Part shown: positions 6,339-14,230 of the stretch, one piece after another
Layout: the number at the start of each line of letters is the position of its first letter
Numbering within the stretch: the first letter of the stretch is position 1
NCBI RefSeq assembly: GCF_003697815.1
Contig: NZ_RDQG01000017.1
Span: 1 to 36,715 of the forward strand
Source: Halalkalicoccus subterraneus
Lineage (GTDB): Archaea; Halobacteriota; Halobacteria; Halobacteriales; Halalkalicoccaceae
Length of the DNA stretch: 36,715 bases
Direction: 5' to 3'
The notes under the pieces: model-generated
What the model saw: only the letters and a program-made list of their open reading frames with translations
Database searches by the model: none
What the model was told of the DNA's origin: nothing
Program-made: the position numbers and the translations under genes

Positions 6339-8324
6339 ATGGAGTTCGAGTCGATCCCCGGCGTGGGCGCGAAGACTGCAAGCGCGCTCGCCGAGGTCGA
6401 GGACGCCGAACGCGCGCTCCGCGAGGGCGACGTCGCCCGGCTCGCGAGCGCGCCGGGGATCAGCCAGGGCCGGGCCGCCCGAATCGCTCGCGGCGTCATC
6501 CGGCACGAACACGGCGATTCGAGTCGGCTGCTGCGAACCGATCGCGCCCGCGAGATCCACGGGGAGCTACTGACGCTGCTCCAGGAGCGGGCGGTCACTT
6601 CCTACGGAAAACGCCGGCTCGAAACGTTCTACCCGAGCGGAACTCCCTCGCGTATCGAGGAGGTACAGGCCTTCTCGCGGGGCGCGGCCGAGCGCGAGCC
6701 CGACCCCGACGTGCGCGAGGCACTATCGGGGGTCGCGCCGCTTTCGGCTTCCCGCGAGGTCCGGGTCCGCGATCGTTGTCTGGTGACCAGTGACGCCGAG
6801 ACGTTGGCGGAGGCCCGCGAGGCGATGCCCGAACTCGCCGTGGAAGTGTGCGAGGACGCCCGCGGACTCGCGGAGCTCGCGCGGGGATACTCGACGGTGA
6901 TCGCGCTCGACGAGGCCTTTACCGGCGTGGAGATCGAGGGCGACGTCCAGGTCAGACCCGACGCCCTGACGAAGCCCGCCGAGACGGTTCCCGAACGAAC
7001 CCTCTCGTTTTTCGCCGCGAACCGTGAGTCGATCCGGGCGGCGATTGTGGTCCACCGTGTCGCCGACATGGACTCGCCCTGCGACCTCGACTCCCTCGAC
7101 GACGCCCTTTCCAGACTGGGTCCCGACGGCGAGGTGCACGACGACGCCGAACTCGACCGTCTCTCGCGGGCGGTTTCGGACCTCGACGCGAGCGTTCACA
7201 CCGCCGAAAGCGTCGCCAACGACTCACTCAGAACGGCGATCGAGGAGCGCGACGTCACCATCGAGGGGACCGACTTGCTCTCGCTCGCAGAACGGGGTGC
7301 GGGGATCGACTCGCTGCTTTCGCGCGAACTCGCCGACGAGTACGACGCCGCCGTGGAGGCGGCCCGCGAGCACCTGACCGACGCGCTCGCGCTCGATTCG
7401 GGCGAGAGCGAGATCGCCCGCAACGGCTTCCCCGAGGAGCCGACGTTCCCGGTCGAGCACGACGAAAACGTCGTCTCGCGCCTGCGTGAGGAGCTGGTCG
7501 CGACGAAGGAGCGCCGAGCGGTACGCGGAAAGCGTGAACTCGCCGCCGAACTCGCCGAGTTCCGTGAACCGACCGAGGCGTTGGTCCGTGCCGCGCTCGA
7601 TCTCGACGTCGAGCTCGCGATCGCACGATTCTCCCGCGACTTCGGCTGTACGATGCCCGCGTTCGCGGAGGGGAACGAAGCGGGAATCGAGATCGAGGGC
7701 GGACGCTCGCCACTGCTTTCGGAACCCTTCGACGAGATCGAGCCGGTCGATTACTCCGTGGCGGGCGTAACGCTACTTTCGGGGGTCAACAGCGGCGGGA
7801 AGACCTCGACGCTGGACTTGGTCTGCGCCGTTGTAATCCTCGCCCAGATGGGGCTTCCGGTCCCGGCCGACCACGTCCGCCTTCGCCGGTTCTCGGAGGT
7901 TCACTACCACGCTAAGACCCAGGGAACGCTCGATGCGGGGGCGTTCGAAGGAACAGTACGGGAGTTCGCCGACCTCGCTTCGGGCGGCGAAGGCCGGCTC
8001 GTACTCGTCGACGAACTCGAAAGCATCACCGAACCGGGCGCGAGCGCGAAGATCATCGCCGGCATCCTCGAAGCGCTCACCGAGACCGACACCACGGCGG
8101 TCTTCGTCTCCCACCTCGCCCGCGAGATCCGGGCGGCCGCCGACTGCGAGCTCCGGGTCGACGGGATCGAAGCGGTCGGGTTGGAGGACGGCGAGCTGGT
8201 GGTGAACCGCTCGCCGGTCAGGAACCACCTCGCGCGCTCGACGCCCGAACTGATCGTCGAGAAACTCGCCGGCGAGGAGGGGGCGGCGATTTATGACCGC
8301 CTGCTCGAGAAGTTCGAGTCATGA
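6339..8324 (+). CDS. MutS-family ATPase with N-terminal helix-hairpin-helix
   Basis: A 661-residue protein. Residues 3-52 form two helix-hairpin-helix motifs (IPGVGAKTASAL and APGISQGRAARIA). The C-terminal part is a MutS-type ATPase: Walker A SGVNSGGKTS (481-490), Walker B RLVLVDEL (553-560) and FVSH (589-592). The middle is a helical core and clamp-like region. There is no N-terminal mismatch-recognition domain and no Smr nuclease domain, so it is closer to the MutS5/MutS2 side of the family than to mismatch-repair MutS. It probably binds branched or recombining DNA; this is inference. The frame is open further upstream, but the HhH begins right after the ATG at 6339. It overlaps the next gene by ATGA. 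Confidence 0.88.
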   Translation: MEFESIPGVGAKTASALAEVEDAERALREGDVARLASAPGISQGRAARIARGVIRHEHGDSSRLLRTDRAREIHGELLTLLQERAVTSYGKRRLETFYPSGTPSRIEEVQAFSRGAAEREPDPDVREALSGVAPLSASREVRVRDRCLVTSDAETLAEAREAMPELAVEVCEDARGLAELARGYSTVIALDEAFTGVEIEGDVQVRPDALTKPAETVPERTLSFFAANRESIRAAIVVHRVADMDSPCDLDSLDDALSRLGPDGEVHDDAELDRLSRAVSDLDASVHTAESVANDSLRTAIEERDVTIEGTDLLSLAERGAGIDSLLSRELADEYDAAVEAAREHLTDALALDSGESEIARNGFPEEPTFPVEHDENVVSRLREELVATKERRAVRGKRELAAELAEFREPTEALVRAALDLDVELAIARFSRDFGCTMPAFAEGNEAGIEIEGGRSPLLSEPFDEIEPVDYSVAGVTLLSGVNSGGKTSTLDLVCAVVILAQMGLPVPADHVRLRRFSEVHYHAKTQGTLDAGAFEGTVREFADLASGGEGRLVLVDELESITEPGASAKIIAGILEALTETDTTAVFVSHLAREIRAAADCELRVDGIEAVGLEDGELVVNRSPVRNHLARSTPELIVEKLAGEEGAAIYDRLLEKFES

Positions 8325-8542
8325 ACCGCGAGGGCACCCTCTACGAACTCACCCACTTCGTCGCCGTCGTCGCCATTGCCTATCTCACGCTGTTCGTCGC
8401 TCGAATCGCCGGCGTCACCGCACTGTGGATGGAACTGGTGGTCACCCTCCTCGTCGGCGTGGGGTACGTGCTGGCCGTGCTGTATCTCGATCTCGCGCCG
8501 CCGTCGTGGCGCGGGAACCGATCCCGGCGAACGATTAAGTAG
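8321..8542 (+). CDS. 73-residue membrane protein between mutS-like and orc genes
   Basis: Not recognised as a named family. It has two predicted helices (about 12-30 and 35-57) joined by a short loop, and a basic C-terminal tail (NRSRRTIK). Its ATG overlaps the TGA of the mutS-like gene, indicating translational coupling, and it is followed 21 bases later by orc. Why a membrane microprotein sits between two DNA-maintenance genes is unclear; conservation of this order in other haloarchaea would argue for a functional link. Confidence 0.7.
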   Translation: MNREGTLYELTHFVAVVAIAYLTLFVARIAGVTALWMELVVTLLVGVGYVLAVLYLDLAPPSWRGNRSRRTIK

Positions 8543-8563
8543 GCGGCGAGCGTGGTGAAAGTG

Positions 8564-9691
8564 ATGGTCGACGACCCCGAGGGGGGGATGCTCTCGTGGG
8601 ACGAGTCCGTCTTTCGGGACGAGCGCGTCTTCGAGATCGACTACCTCCCCGAGACGTTCAAGCACCGCGAGAGCCAACTGCAGAGCCTGCAGTACGCCCT
8701 CCGTCCCGCCGTACGGGGCTCCCGGCCGCTGAACGCGCTGGTCCAGGGCCCGCCGGGCACCGGCAAGACCACCGCAGTTCAGAAGCTGTTCGGCGAACTT
8801 TCGGGTCGCTCGGGTGTTCGCACGGTTCGGGTCAACTGTCAGGTCGATTCGACGCGCTATGCGGTGTTCTCGCGGCTGTTCGAGGGCATCTTCGAGTACG
8901 AACCGCCATCAAGCGGCGTCTCCTTTAAGAAGCTGTTTGGCCAGGTCGCAGACCGGCTGGTCGAGGAAGACGAGGTGCTCGTGGTCGCGCTCGACGACGT
9001 GAACTACCTCTTCTACGAGAACGAGGCCAGCGACACGCTCTACTCACTGTTGCGTGCCCACGAGGCACACGCCGGCGCACGGATCGGCGTGGTCGTCATT
9101 TCCTCGGACCTCTCGCTCGACACCATCGAGGAACTCGACTCCAGGGTTCAAAGCGTCTTTCGCCCCGAGGAGGTCTACTTTCCGGTGTATGACGCCGGCG
9201 AGATCGTCGACATCCTCCGCGAGCGCGTCGAGCGTGGCTTTCACGACGGCGTCGTTTCTCCCCCCGTCCTCGACCGGGTCGCCGACTTCACCGCCGAGAG
9301 CGGCGACCTTCGGGTCGGGATCGACCTGCTTCGACGGGCAGGGCTGAACGCGGAGATGCGCGCGAGTCACACTATCACGACCGAGGACGTCGAGGGGGCC
9401 TCCGAGCAGTCGAAGTACGTCCACCTCTCGCGTAGCCTCCGGGGGCTGGCCGACAGCGAGGCGGCACTCGTGCGCGTGCTGGTCGATCACGACGGCGAGC
9501 AGGCCGGCGACGTCTACGAGGCCTTCGCCGTGGAGACCGATCTTGGCTACACCCGCTATTCGGAGATCGTCAACAAACTCGACCAACTGGGGATCGTCGA
9601 GACCTCCTATGACGGCATGGAGGGACGGGGTCGCTCCCGGCAGCTCTCGCTCGCGTACGACCCCGATGCGATTCTCGACCGGCTCGACTGA
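8564..9691 (+). CDS. Orc1/Cdc6-type replication initiator
   Basis: A 375-residue AAA+ ATPase: Walker A QGPPGTGKTT (61-70), Walker B VVALDDVN (140-147), sensor 1 around VVVISSD (176-182), sensor 2 GDLRVGIDLLRRAG (247-260), then a C-terminal winged helix (about 285-375). Such proteins bind origins and load the MCM helicase; haloarchaea carry many paralogues, some without an origin. Here it is the third gene of an operon and no intergenic space or origin-recognition-box-like repeat is next to it. GTG at 8552 is possible, but GGTGA (8554-8558) is a good Shine-Dalgarno for the ATG at 8564. Confidence 0.9.
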   Translation: MVDDPEGGMLSWDESVFRDERVFEIDYLPETFKHRESQLQSLQYALRPAVRGSRPLNALVQGPPGTGKTTAVQKLFGELSGRSGVRTVRVNCQVDSTRYAVFSRLFEGIFEYEPPSSGVSFKKLFGQVADRLVEEDEVLVVALDDVNYLFYENEASDTLYSLLRAHEAHAGARIGVVVISSDLSLDTIEELDSRVQSVFRPEEVYFPVYDAGEIVDILRERVERGFHDGVVSPPVLDRVADFTAESGDLRVGIDLLRRAGLNAEMRASHTITTEDVEGASEQSKYVHLSRSLRGLADSEAALVRVLVDHDGEQAGDVYEAFAVETDLGYTRYSEIVNKLDQLGIVETSYDGMEGRGRSRQLSLAYDPDAILDRLD

Positions 9692-9692
9692 C

Positions 9693-10598
9693 TCACTCCT
9701 CGTCGGTCTCCTCCGAGCCGGGGAGGCGATCCCCGCCGGCGCCCGCCCCCTTCGCGTCCATCGGTTCGGCCGTCTCCGAGGCGTGCGAGCCGGTGGCGTC
9801 GCGTGCCGCCTCGTCCCCGCGGTAGCGCCACGTCCCGTCCTCGCGCTCGACGCCCGGGAGCTCCGCGAGGGCGTCGCTCACGCGGTCGTACCACTTCTCG
9901 GCCGATCCGAACCCGGCGGGGTGGTCCTCGTGGAGGGCGGCGATCCGCTCCTCATCGGCCTCGCCCTCGTCGGCGAGGAGGGCGAACGCGGCGTGGACGG
10001 CCGCGCGTTCATCTCCATCGAGATCGAGCGACTCGAGGGCGTGTTTCGCGTCGCCGTAGGGCGCGTCGTCGTCGGGGCCGTGGCGGCCGTCGACGCTGGG
10101 GTCGTCGAGGCCCGGTCGGCCCGCGTACCGCCACGCCTCCTCACCCGGCTCGATCTCGGGGAGCGCGGCGAGCCCCCCGCGGGCGAACCCCTCCCACCAC
10201 GCCTTCGAGGAGTCGTAGCCTGCCGGCTGCTCGCTGTAGAGGGCGTCGCGGATCTCGTGGGGCGTCGCCTCGCCCCAGTACGAGAGGAAGGCGAACGCAC
10301 CCCGGAGCGCCGCCGCCCGGTCGGGCGGATGATCGGCCCGGTCGAGGGCGGCCTCGACCTCGTCGGGGACGTCGATCCGGTCGTCCGCGCTCGCGTCGCC
10401 GGGGGCCTCGATCACCCGCCGGCCGCTGTCGGTGAGCTCGTAGCCGTCCTCGCTTCCGACGACCAGCCCGCTCTCGGCGAGCGCGTCGAGCCGGTCGGGG
10501 GCATCATTGAGATCGTCGAGCTCCGCGGCCGTCCGCGGCCCGTCGGCGAGCCGTTCGAGGACGGTCCTGTCGGTGTCGTCGAGCGTCGGAGTTCCCAT
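9693..10598 (-). CDS. winged-helix protein with two internal repeats
   Basis: A 301-residue acidic protein, not recognised by name. The N-terminus (about 6-62) looks like a winged helix: DDTDRTVLERLADGPRTAAE, then a recognition-helix-like segment and GYELTDSGRRVIE. Two similar units follow (about 92-160 and 190-260), each with an A-L..AFA.L segment, an acidic turn, a PAG(Y/F)-S-K-W stretch, an L-LP-(I/V)E segment and a W-R-Y-G end, so an internal duplication is evident. The tail is low-complexity, rich in Gly, Ala and Glu. It could be a DNA-binding regulator with a duplicated ligand or interaction domain; the target is unknown. It probably follows the DUF326 gene in one transcript (42-base gap). 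Confidence 0.75.
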   Translation of the reverse strand: MGTPTLDDTDRTVLERLADGPRTAAELDDLNDAPDRLDALAESGLVVGSEDGYELTDSGRRVIEAPGDASADDRIDVPDEVEAALDRADHPPDRAAALRGAFAFLSYWGEATPHEIRDALYSEQPAGYDSSKAWWEGFARGGLAALPEIEPGEEAWRYAGRPGLDDPSVDGRHGPDDDAPYGDAKHALESLDLDGDERAAVHAAFALLADEGEADEERIAALHEDHPAGFGSAEKWYDRVSDALAELPGVEREDGTWRYRGDEAARDATGSHASETAEPMDAKGAGAGGDRLPGSEETDEE

Positions 10599-10640
10599 AC
10601 CCGGTCCGAGGGCGGCGAGCCGGTTAGCTGTTGGTGGGGT

Positions 10641-10985
10641 TCAGGCCGCCATCTCGCGGCAGGTCTCGGCGCACTCGCGCAGCGTCTCCGCACAGAGCTG
10701 GCAGTGGTCGTGGTCGTGCTGTTCGCACTCGTCGGCACACTCCTCGCAGGCGTCGGCACAGATCGTCGCCAGCTCGGCGTGGTAGCCCGAATCGCGCGCC
10801 ATGAAGCGCGCGTGTAGCGTCGTCAGGTCCGCGACGTCCCGACACAGGCGGATGCACTCGGCCATTCCTTCGCCCTCCTCGGCACAGGCGTCCGCACACC
10901 ACTCGCAGGCCTGTGCGGCGTCGAGGCAGTTGTCCAGACACTCGGCCATCTCGTCGTCGAGGTGTTCGATTTCGGTGAGCGCCAT
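10641..10985 (-). CDS. cysteine-rich four-helix protein (DUF326 type)
   Basis: A 114-residue protein with 15 cysteines arranged as C-x2/3-C pairs along amphipathic helices, for example CEWCADAC and CADACEECADEC, plus a His cluster (HDHDHC). This is the pattern of the DUF326 / four-helix-bundle copper-binding proteins related to the copper-storage protein Csp, in which Cys side chains line the bundle and hold many Cu(I) ions. A role in copper storage or buffering is inferred from the family. The longer open frame starting at 11147 has an Arg/Pro-rich N-terminus unlike protein; the ATG at 10985 is chosen. Confidence 0.82.
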   Translation of the reverse strand: MALTEIEHLDDEMAECLDNCLDAAQACEWCADACAEEGEGMAECIRLCRDVADLTTLHARFMARDSGYHAELATICADACEECADECEQHDHDHCQLCAETLRECAETCREMAA

Positions 10986-11213
10986 TGCACGTATAGAAAC
11001 GCTCGCATCCCTTTCCGATGTTTCGCTTGCGATATCGTACCGAACGATGGGGATGACCTTACGGATCGAAAGTGCGGGCCGCCTCGGATCGGGTGGACGG
11101 AGCGTCGATGGGGAAGCGTCGGCGAAACGAGCCGGTTCTGACCGCAACGCGCGTGGTTTCGAGTCCGAAGCCCGACTGAAACGTTTTTTCTTCTGGGGTG
11201 TGACCGCCCGCCC
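10986..11213. promoter_or_regulatory. intergenic region with rpiA promoter
   Basis: 228 bases between divergent genes. On the plus strand GAAACG followed by TTTTTT (11184-11189) lies 27 bases before the rpiA ATG and looks like a BRE/TATA pair. An open frame from an ATG at 11047 runs through into rpiA's start in another frame, but its composition is not convincing. No clear box is seen for the DUF326 gene. Confidence 0.4.
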
Positions 11214-11903
11214 ATGAAAACCACCGGCGGAAGCGAAGACGAGAAACGACGCGCGGGCGAACGCGCCGCCGAACTCGTCGCGGACGGGACGGTCGTCGGT
11301 CTCGGCACCGGCTCAACGACGGCCCACGCGATCCGCGCGCTCGGCGAGCGGGTCGGAGATGGTCTCGATATCCGGGGGATCGCGACCTCGTATCAGTCGG
11401 CGGACCTCGCCCGCGAGGTCGGCGTCCCCCTGACGACGCTCGACGACGCCGCCCCCGACCTCGCCATCGACGGCGCGGATCGGGTCGCGGGCTTCGACCT
11501 GATCAAGGGCGGCGGGGCGGCCCATGCCCGCGAGAAACTGGTCGCGAGCGCCGCCGACCGGTTCGTCGTGGTCGTCGATCCCTCGAAGGAGTGCGACTCC
11601 CTCGACGGCTCGGTTCCCGTCGAGGTCCTGCCGTCGGCCCGGACGCCGGTTTCGAGGACGATCGAAGCGCTGGGCGGCGACCCGACCCTTCGGGCGGCCG
11701 AGCGAAAGGACGGACCCGTCGTCACCGACAACGGCAACCTCGTGCTCGACTGCGGGTTCGACCGGATCGAGGAGCCCGGCGGGCTGGCCGACGAGCTCTC
11801 GGGGGTTCCGGGGATCGTCGAGCACGGCCTGTTCGTCGGACTGGCCGACGCGGTGATCGTCGGGACCGAAGCCGGCGTCGAGAAGCGCGAGCGCAGCCGC
11901 TGA
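11214..11903 (+). CDS. rpiA: ribose-5-phosphate isomerase A
   Basis: A 229-residue protein with all RpiA motifs: the phosphate-binding GTGSTT (31-36), the active-site loop DGAD (86-89), IKGGGAAHAREK (97-108) with the catalytic Glu107, and VVDPSK (120-125). It interconverts ribose-5-phosphate and ribulose-5-phosphate. Haloarchaea lack a complete oxidative pentose phosphate pathway in many lineages, so this enzyme supplies ribose for nucleotides and histidine. Length and start are normal; the TATA-like T-tract 27 bases upstream supports the ATG. Confidence 0.95.
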   Translation: MKTTGGSEDEKRRAGERAAELVADGTVVGLGTGSTTAHAIRALGERVGDGLDIRGIATSYQSADLAREVGVPLTTLDDAAPDLAIDGADRVAGFDLIKGGGAAHAREKLVASAADRFVVVVDPSKECDSLDGSVPVEVLPSARTPVSRTIEALGGDPTLRAAERKDGPVVTDNGNLVLDCGFDRIEEPGGLADELSGVPGIVEHGLFVGLADAVIVGTEAGVEKRERSR

Positions 11904-11911
11904 TCGGCGCG

Positions 11912-11917
11912 AAAAAA
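11912..11917 (-). terminator. T-tract terminator of the DUF1931 gene
   Basis: A run of six A on the plus strand reads CGTTTTTTCG on the minus strand, about 23 bases after the stop of the histone-fold gene. Archaeal terminators are T-rich tracts of this kind. Confidence 0.4.
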
Positions 11918-11939
11918 CGAGAAGGGCTCGGAAACCGAG

Positions 11940-12107
11940 TTACAGGTCGCGGGGCTGGACCGTCTTCCGGTCGTTGTCCTCTGCGCGTCGCGCCGCATCG
12001 TCGAGGAGCTCCTCGACTTCCTCGTCGAGCGCGTCGTAGAAGTCGGAGGAGACGTTGTGGTCGGACAGTGCTTCCTTTACGGCGGCTTTGACGATCAGGT
12101 CTGCCAT
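11940..12107 (-). CDS. DUF1931 histone-fold DNA-binding protein
   Basis: A 55-residue acidic protein: MADLIVKAAVKEALS at the start and NDRKTVQPRDL at the end match the haloarchaeal DUF1931 proteins. The spacing of three helices with a C-terminal RKTV-x2-RD segment resembles the end of an archaeal histone, but one subunit is shorter than the usual 66-70 residues. It is probably a dimeric, chromatin-associated or regulatory protein; direct DNA binding is inferred. A textbook TATA box 28 bases before the ATG at 12107 and a downstream T-tract indicate a strong monocistronic gene. Confidence 0.85.
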   Translation of the reverse strand: MADLIVKAAVKEALSDHNVSSDFYDALDEEVEELLDDAARRAEDNDRKTVQPRDL

Positions 12108-12131
12108 ACGGACGCCCTTTTTCCGGCCGCC

Positions 12132-12138
12132 TTTATAA
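12132..12138 (-). promoter_or_regulatory. TATA box of the DUF1931 gene
   Basis: Minus strand CGAAAGC-TTATAAA: a BRE-like purine element followed by TTATAAA, centred 28 bases before the ATG at 12107. One of the best promoter matches in the window; a leaderless, probably abundant mRNA. Confidence 0.7.
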
Positions 12139-12203
12139 GCTTTCGTAAATCGACCCGTTTCGAAGGCGACGAATAGGAATAGCTGGGTGTCTACCTCTCG
12201 AAT

Positions 12204-12959
12204 ATGGAACTTCACGATATTCTTGAACGAGTTTCAGACGGTGAATTAAGCCCGCAGGAGGCCCAAGCCCGCCTCGCGGGATACGCGACCACCGACGCGG
12301 GCCGGTTCGATGCCGCCCGCGAGCGCCGGCGCGGCATCCCCGAGGCGATCTTCGCGCCCGGCAAGACTACCGAGGAGGTCGCGACGCTCGCCCGGACCGC
12401 CCTCGAAACCACGGGGCGGGCGATCGTCACGCGTATCGACAGCGACGAGGCCGCGACCGTCGAGGCGAGGGCCGAGGGCCAGGGAACCTACCACGAGCGG
12501 GCGCGCTGTCTCGTCGTCCGCGGCGACGGATTCGAAGCGCCCGAACTCGCCGCCGCCGTCGGGGTGGTCACCGGCGGGACCGCCGACCGCCGTCCGGCGG
12601 GCGAGGCTGCGGTGATCGTCGAGGAGATCGGTGCCGACGTCGAGCGGGTCGAGGACGTGGGTGTGGCGAGTCTCTCGCGGGTGATCGACCAGCTTCCCCG
12701 ACTGCGCGAACTCGACGTGCTCGTGGTTGCCGCCGGGCGTGAGGGGGCCCTTCCGACCGTGGTCGCGGGACTCGTCTCCGCACCTGTAATTGGACTGCCG
12801 GTCTCGAGCGGCTACGGCTTCGGGGGAGACGGCGACGCCGCACTCCGGGGGATGTTGCAGTCCTGTAGCGTCCTCTCGGTCGTGAACATCGATGCGGGGT
12901 TCGTCGCGGGTACGCAGGCGGGGCTGATCGCGCGAGCCGTCGACGACGCCCGTCCGTAG
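12204..12959 (+). CDS. larB: LarB, nickel-pincer cofactor carboxylase/hydrolase
   Basis: A 251-residue protein. Residues 39-58 hold the LarB segment RERRRGIPEAIFAPGKTTEE, and residues 115-245 are a PurE-like (AIR carboxylase) domain with VVTGGTADRRPAGEA (121-135) and GLPVSSGYGFGGDGDAAL (197-214). LarB carboxylates nicotinic acid adenine dinucleotide at C5 and cleaves it, the first step to the nickel-pincer nucleotide. A cysteine near residue 221 is catalytic in the Lactobacillus enzyme; Cys221 (LQSC) is in the matching place here. The gene is divergent from the histone-fold gene; the box GAATAGGAATAG about 28 bases upstream is only TATA-like. Confidence 0.93.
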   Translation: MELHDILERVSDGELSPQEAQARLAGYATTDAGRFDAARERRRGIPEAIFAPGKTTEEVATLARTALETTGRAIVTRIDSDEAATVEARAEGQGTYHERARCLVVRGDGFEAPELAAAVGVVTGGTADRRPAGEAAVIVEEIGADVERVEDVGVASLSRVIDQLPRLRELDVLVVAAGREGALPTVVAGLVSAPVIGLPVSSGYGFGGDGDAALRGMLQSCSVLSVVNIDAGFVAGTQAGLIARAVDDARP

Positions 12960-12968
12960 TTCCGGAAT

Positions 12969-13036
12969 ACGAAACGAGAGTATCGAATTCCAAACGCTTG
13001 ATTCCAGAATCGCTCCTATCTATTTTCGTTTCGGAA
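12969..13036. other. AT-richer spacer with inverted repeat after larB
   Basis: CGAAACGA near 12969-12976 and TCGTTTCG near 13025-13033 form an 8-bp inverted repeat about 50 bases apart, and GATTCCAGAATC-like half sites occur between them. The region 12960-13081 has no convincing ORF. It may hold regulatory sites or the end of the larB transcript; chance is possible. Confidence 0.25.
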
Positions 13037-13081
13037 AGGTATCTTTCACAGAGTCGAATTCTGGTCTGATTTTGGAAAGAG

Positions 13082-13132
13082 TATTTATCGGGCCTTCCCA
13101 TAGTGTGACTTACCGGCACAGCGGATTGCCGG
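13082..13132 (+). promoter_or_regulatory. TATA box and hairpin leader of the zinc-ribbon gene
   Basis: TATTTAT at 13082-13088 predicts a transcription start near 13112. From there to the first ATG (13133) the leader would be CCGGCA (13113-13118), an 8-base loop, and TGCCGG (13127-13132): a perfect 6-bp GC-rich stem ending directly at the start codon. It could hide the start or stabilise the mRNA. Confidence 0.45.
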
Positions 13133-13291
13133 ATGAACGCAATGCCACACTGTGACCACTGCGACGCGCATGTCTCCGAGCGATTCGAGCGCGTGTTCGC
13201 CGACGAACGCGGGCGGATCTACGCCTGCCCGAGCTGCTCGGCGAACGCGGGAATCGCGGAAGCGGCGAGACACCGCGCGCGAAAGGCATAA
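13133..13291 (+). CDS. small zinc-ribbon protein (CPxC type)
   Basis: A 52-residue protein (49 if it starts at the second ATG, 13142): [20 protein letters not shown], then a middle Gly/Arg turn and [11 protein letters not shown]. Two knuckles, C-x2-C and CP-x-C, would bind one zinc ion. It resembles the small CPxCG-type zinc-finger proteins that are abundant in haloarchaea and often annotated as DUF7563; several such microproteins affect stress or motility, but this one has no known role. ATG 13142 gives the family-typical MP-x-C start; the hairpin leader ends at 13132. Confidence 0.7.
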   Translation: MNAMPHCDHCDAHVSERFERVFADERGRIYACPSCSANAGIAEAARHRARKA

Positions 13292-13353
13292 GGTGCCCCC
13301 TGAGGCTACCCGAACCGTCACGTAAGTACCACGCGAAGCCTCTCCTTTCGACG

Positions 13354-13596
13354 ATGACCCACTACGTCTACGTGCTCGAATGTGCCGACGGCAGCCTCTA
13401 TACGGGCTACACAACCGACGTCGAGCGACGGCTCGCCGAACACGACGCGGGCAAGGGCGCGAAGTACACCAGCGGGCGGACGCCCGTTTCCCTCCAGTAT
13501 ACGGAGTCCTTCGAGAGTCGGTCGGCGGCGATGAAACGGGAGTACGCGATCAAACAGCTCTCGCGGGCCGAAAAGGAGCGACTGATCGACTACTGA
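13354..13596 (+). CDS. GIY-YIG domain protein (YhbQ / UPF0213 type)
   Basis: An 80-residue, single-domain protein. The GIY-YIG core is [17 protein letters not shown] (4-20), with the conserved Arg in VERRLAEH (23-30) and the Glu in [12 protein letters not shown] (59-70). Proteins of this size are structure-dependent or non-specific nucleases in DNA repair, or have lost activity. Here the Tyr, Arg and Glu of the catalytic set are present. It converges on the FMN reductase gene with a 7-base overlap (CTACTGA). Confidence 0.9.
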   Translation: MTHYVYVLECADGSLYTGYTTDVERRLAEHDAGKGAKYTSGRTPVSLQYTESFESRSAAMKREYAIKQLSRAEKERLIDY

Positions 13597-14153
13597 ACCG
13601 TGTGTTCAGTGATCGGCTCGGGGTCGATGAAGGCGTACTCGACCGCCTGGCGGCCGAGTTTGCGGACCCGTTCTTCGAGGGCTTCATCGACGAACTCGCC
13701 GTCGGCGTCGAACTGATCGCTCGCGTTGCGGATGCCGACCTGGTGGGGGAGCGTCCAGCCGTGCACCGCCCGGACGACCGCCCGGAGGTGTTCGAGGGTC
13801 GGGCCGAAGGTCCCCCCGCCCGCGACCGCGAGCAGCCCTGTCGTAGTGTCCTCGAACTCGTCGAACCCGCAGTAATCGAGCGCGTTTTTCAGTGCCGCCG
13901 AGAAGGTCCCATGATAGACGGGCGTCCCCAGCAGGACCGCGTCGGCCTCGCGGATCTCGTGCATGAGCCGTTCGGCATCGGCGGTGGTTTCGGTGTCGGG
14001 ATCGTACACCGGCAGGTCGTACTCGCGCAGATCGAGCAGCTCGGTCGATGCGCCGGCCGCGCGGGCGGCAGCAAGCGCGTGTTCGAGCCCGAGGCGGGTG
14101 TAACTGCCGTCCCGGAGGCTACCACAGACCGCGACGACGCGTGGGGAGTCCAT
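13590..14153 (-). CDS. NADPH-dependent FMN reductase family protein
   Basis: A 187-residue flavodoxin-fold protein: the FMN phosphate loop is [11 protein letters not shown] (10-20), followed by [19 protein letters not shown] (75-93), and a Gly-rich loop [10 protein letters not shown] that contacts the isoalloxazine. This is the NADPH-dependent FMN reductase / azoreductase / chromate reductase group. It supplies reduced flavin or reduces quinones; the natural acceptor cannot be told. Length and start are normal. No clear TATA box before 14153. Confidence 0.88.
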   Translation of the reverse strand: MDSPRVVAVCGSLRDGSYTRLGLEHALAAARAAGASTELLDLREYDLPVYDPDTETTADAERLMHEIREADAVLLGTPVYHGTFSAALKNALDYCGFDEFEDTTTGLLAVAGGGTFGPTLEHLRAVVRAVHGWTLPHQVGIRNASDQFDADGEFVDEALEERVRKLGRQAVEYAFIDPEPITEHTVQ

Positions 14154-14230
14154 ACGTGAACTGGGGGGCCAGCGGGGAAAACCGCACCGAAGACCCGCCG
14201 ATTTTTCTCCCCCGGTCGTGATTAGCCCGC

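Noticed and set aside
8300-8570. Replication origin next to orc
   Set aside because: No spacer, no AT-rich unwinding element and no origin-box-like repeat.
11047-11217. Small plus-strand ORF upstream of rpiA
   Set aside because: Runs over the rpiA promoter and start; Arg/Gly/Ser-rich, no motif.
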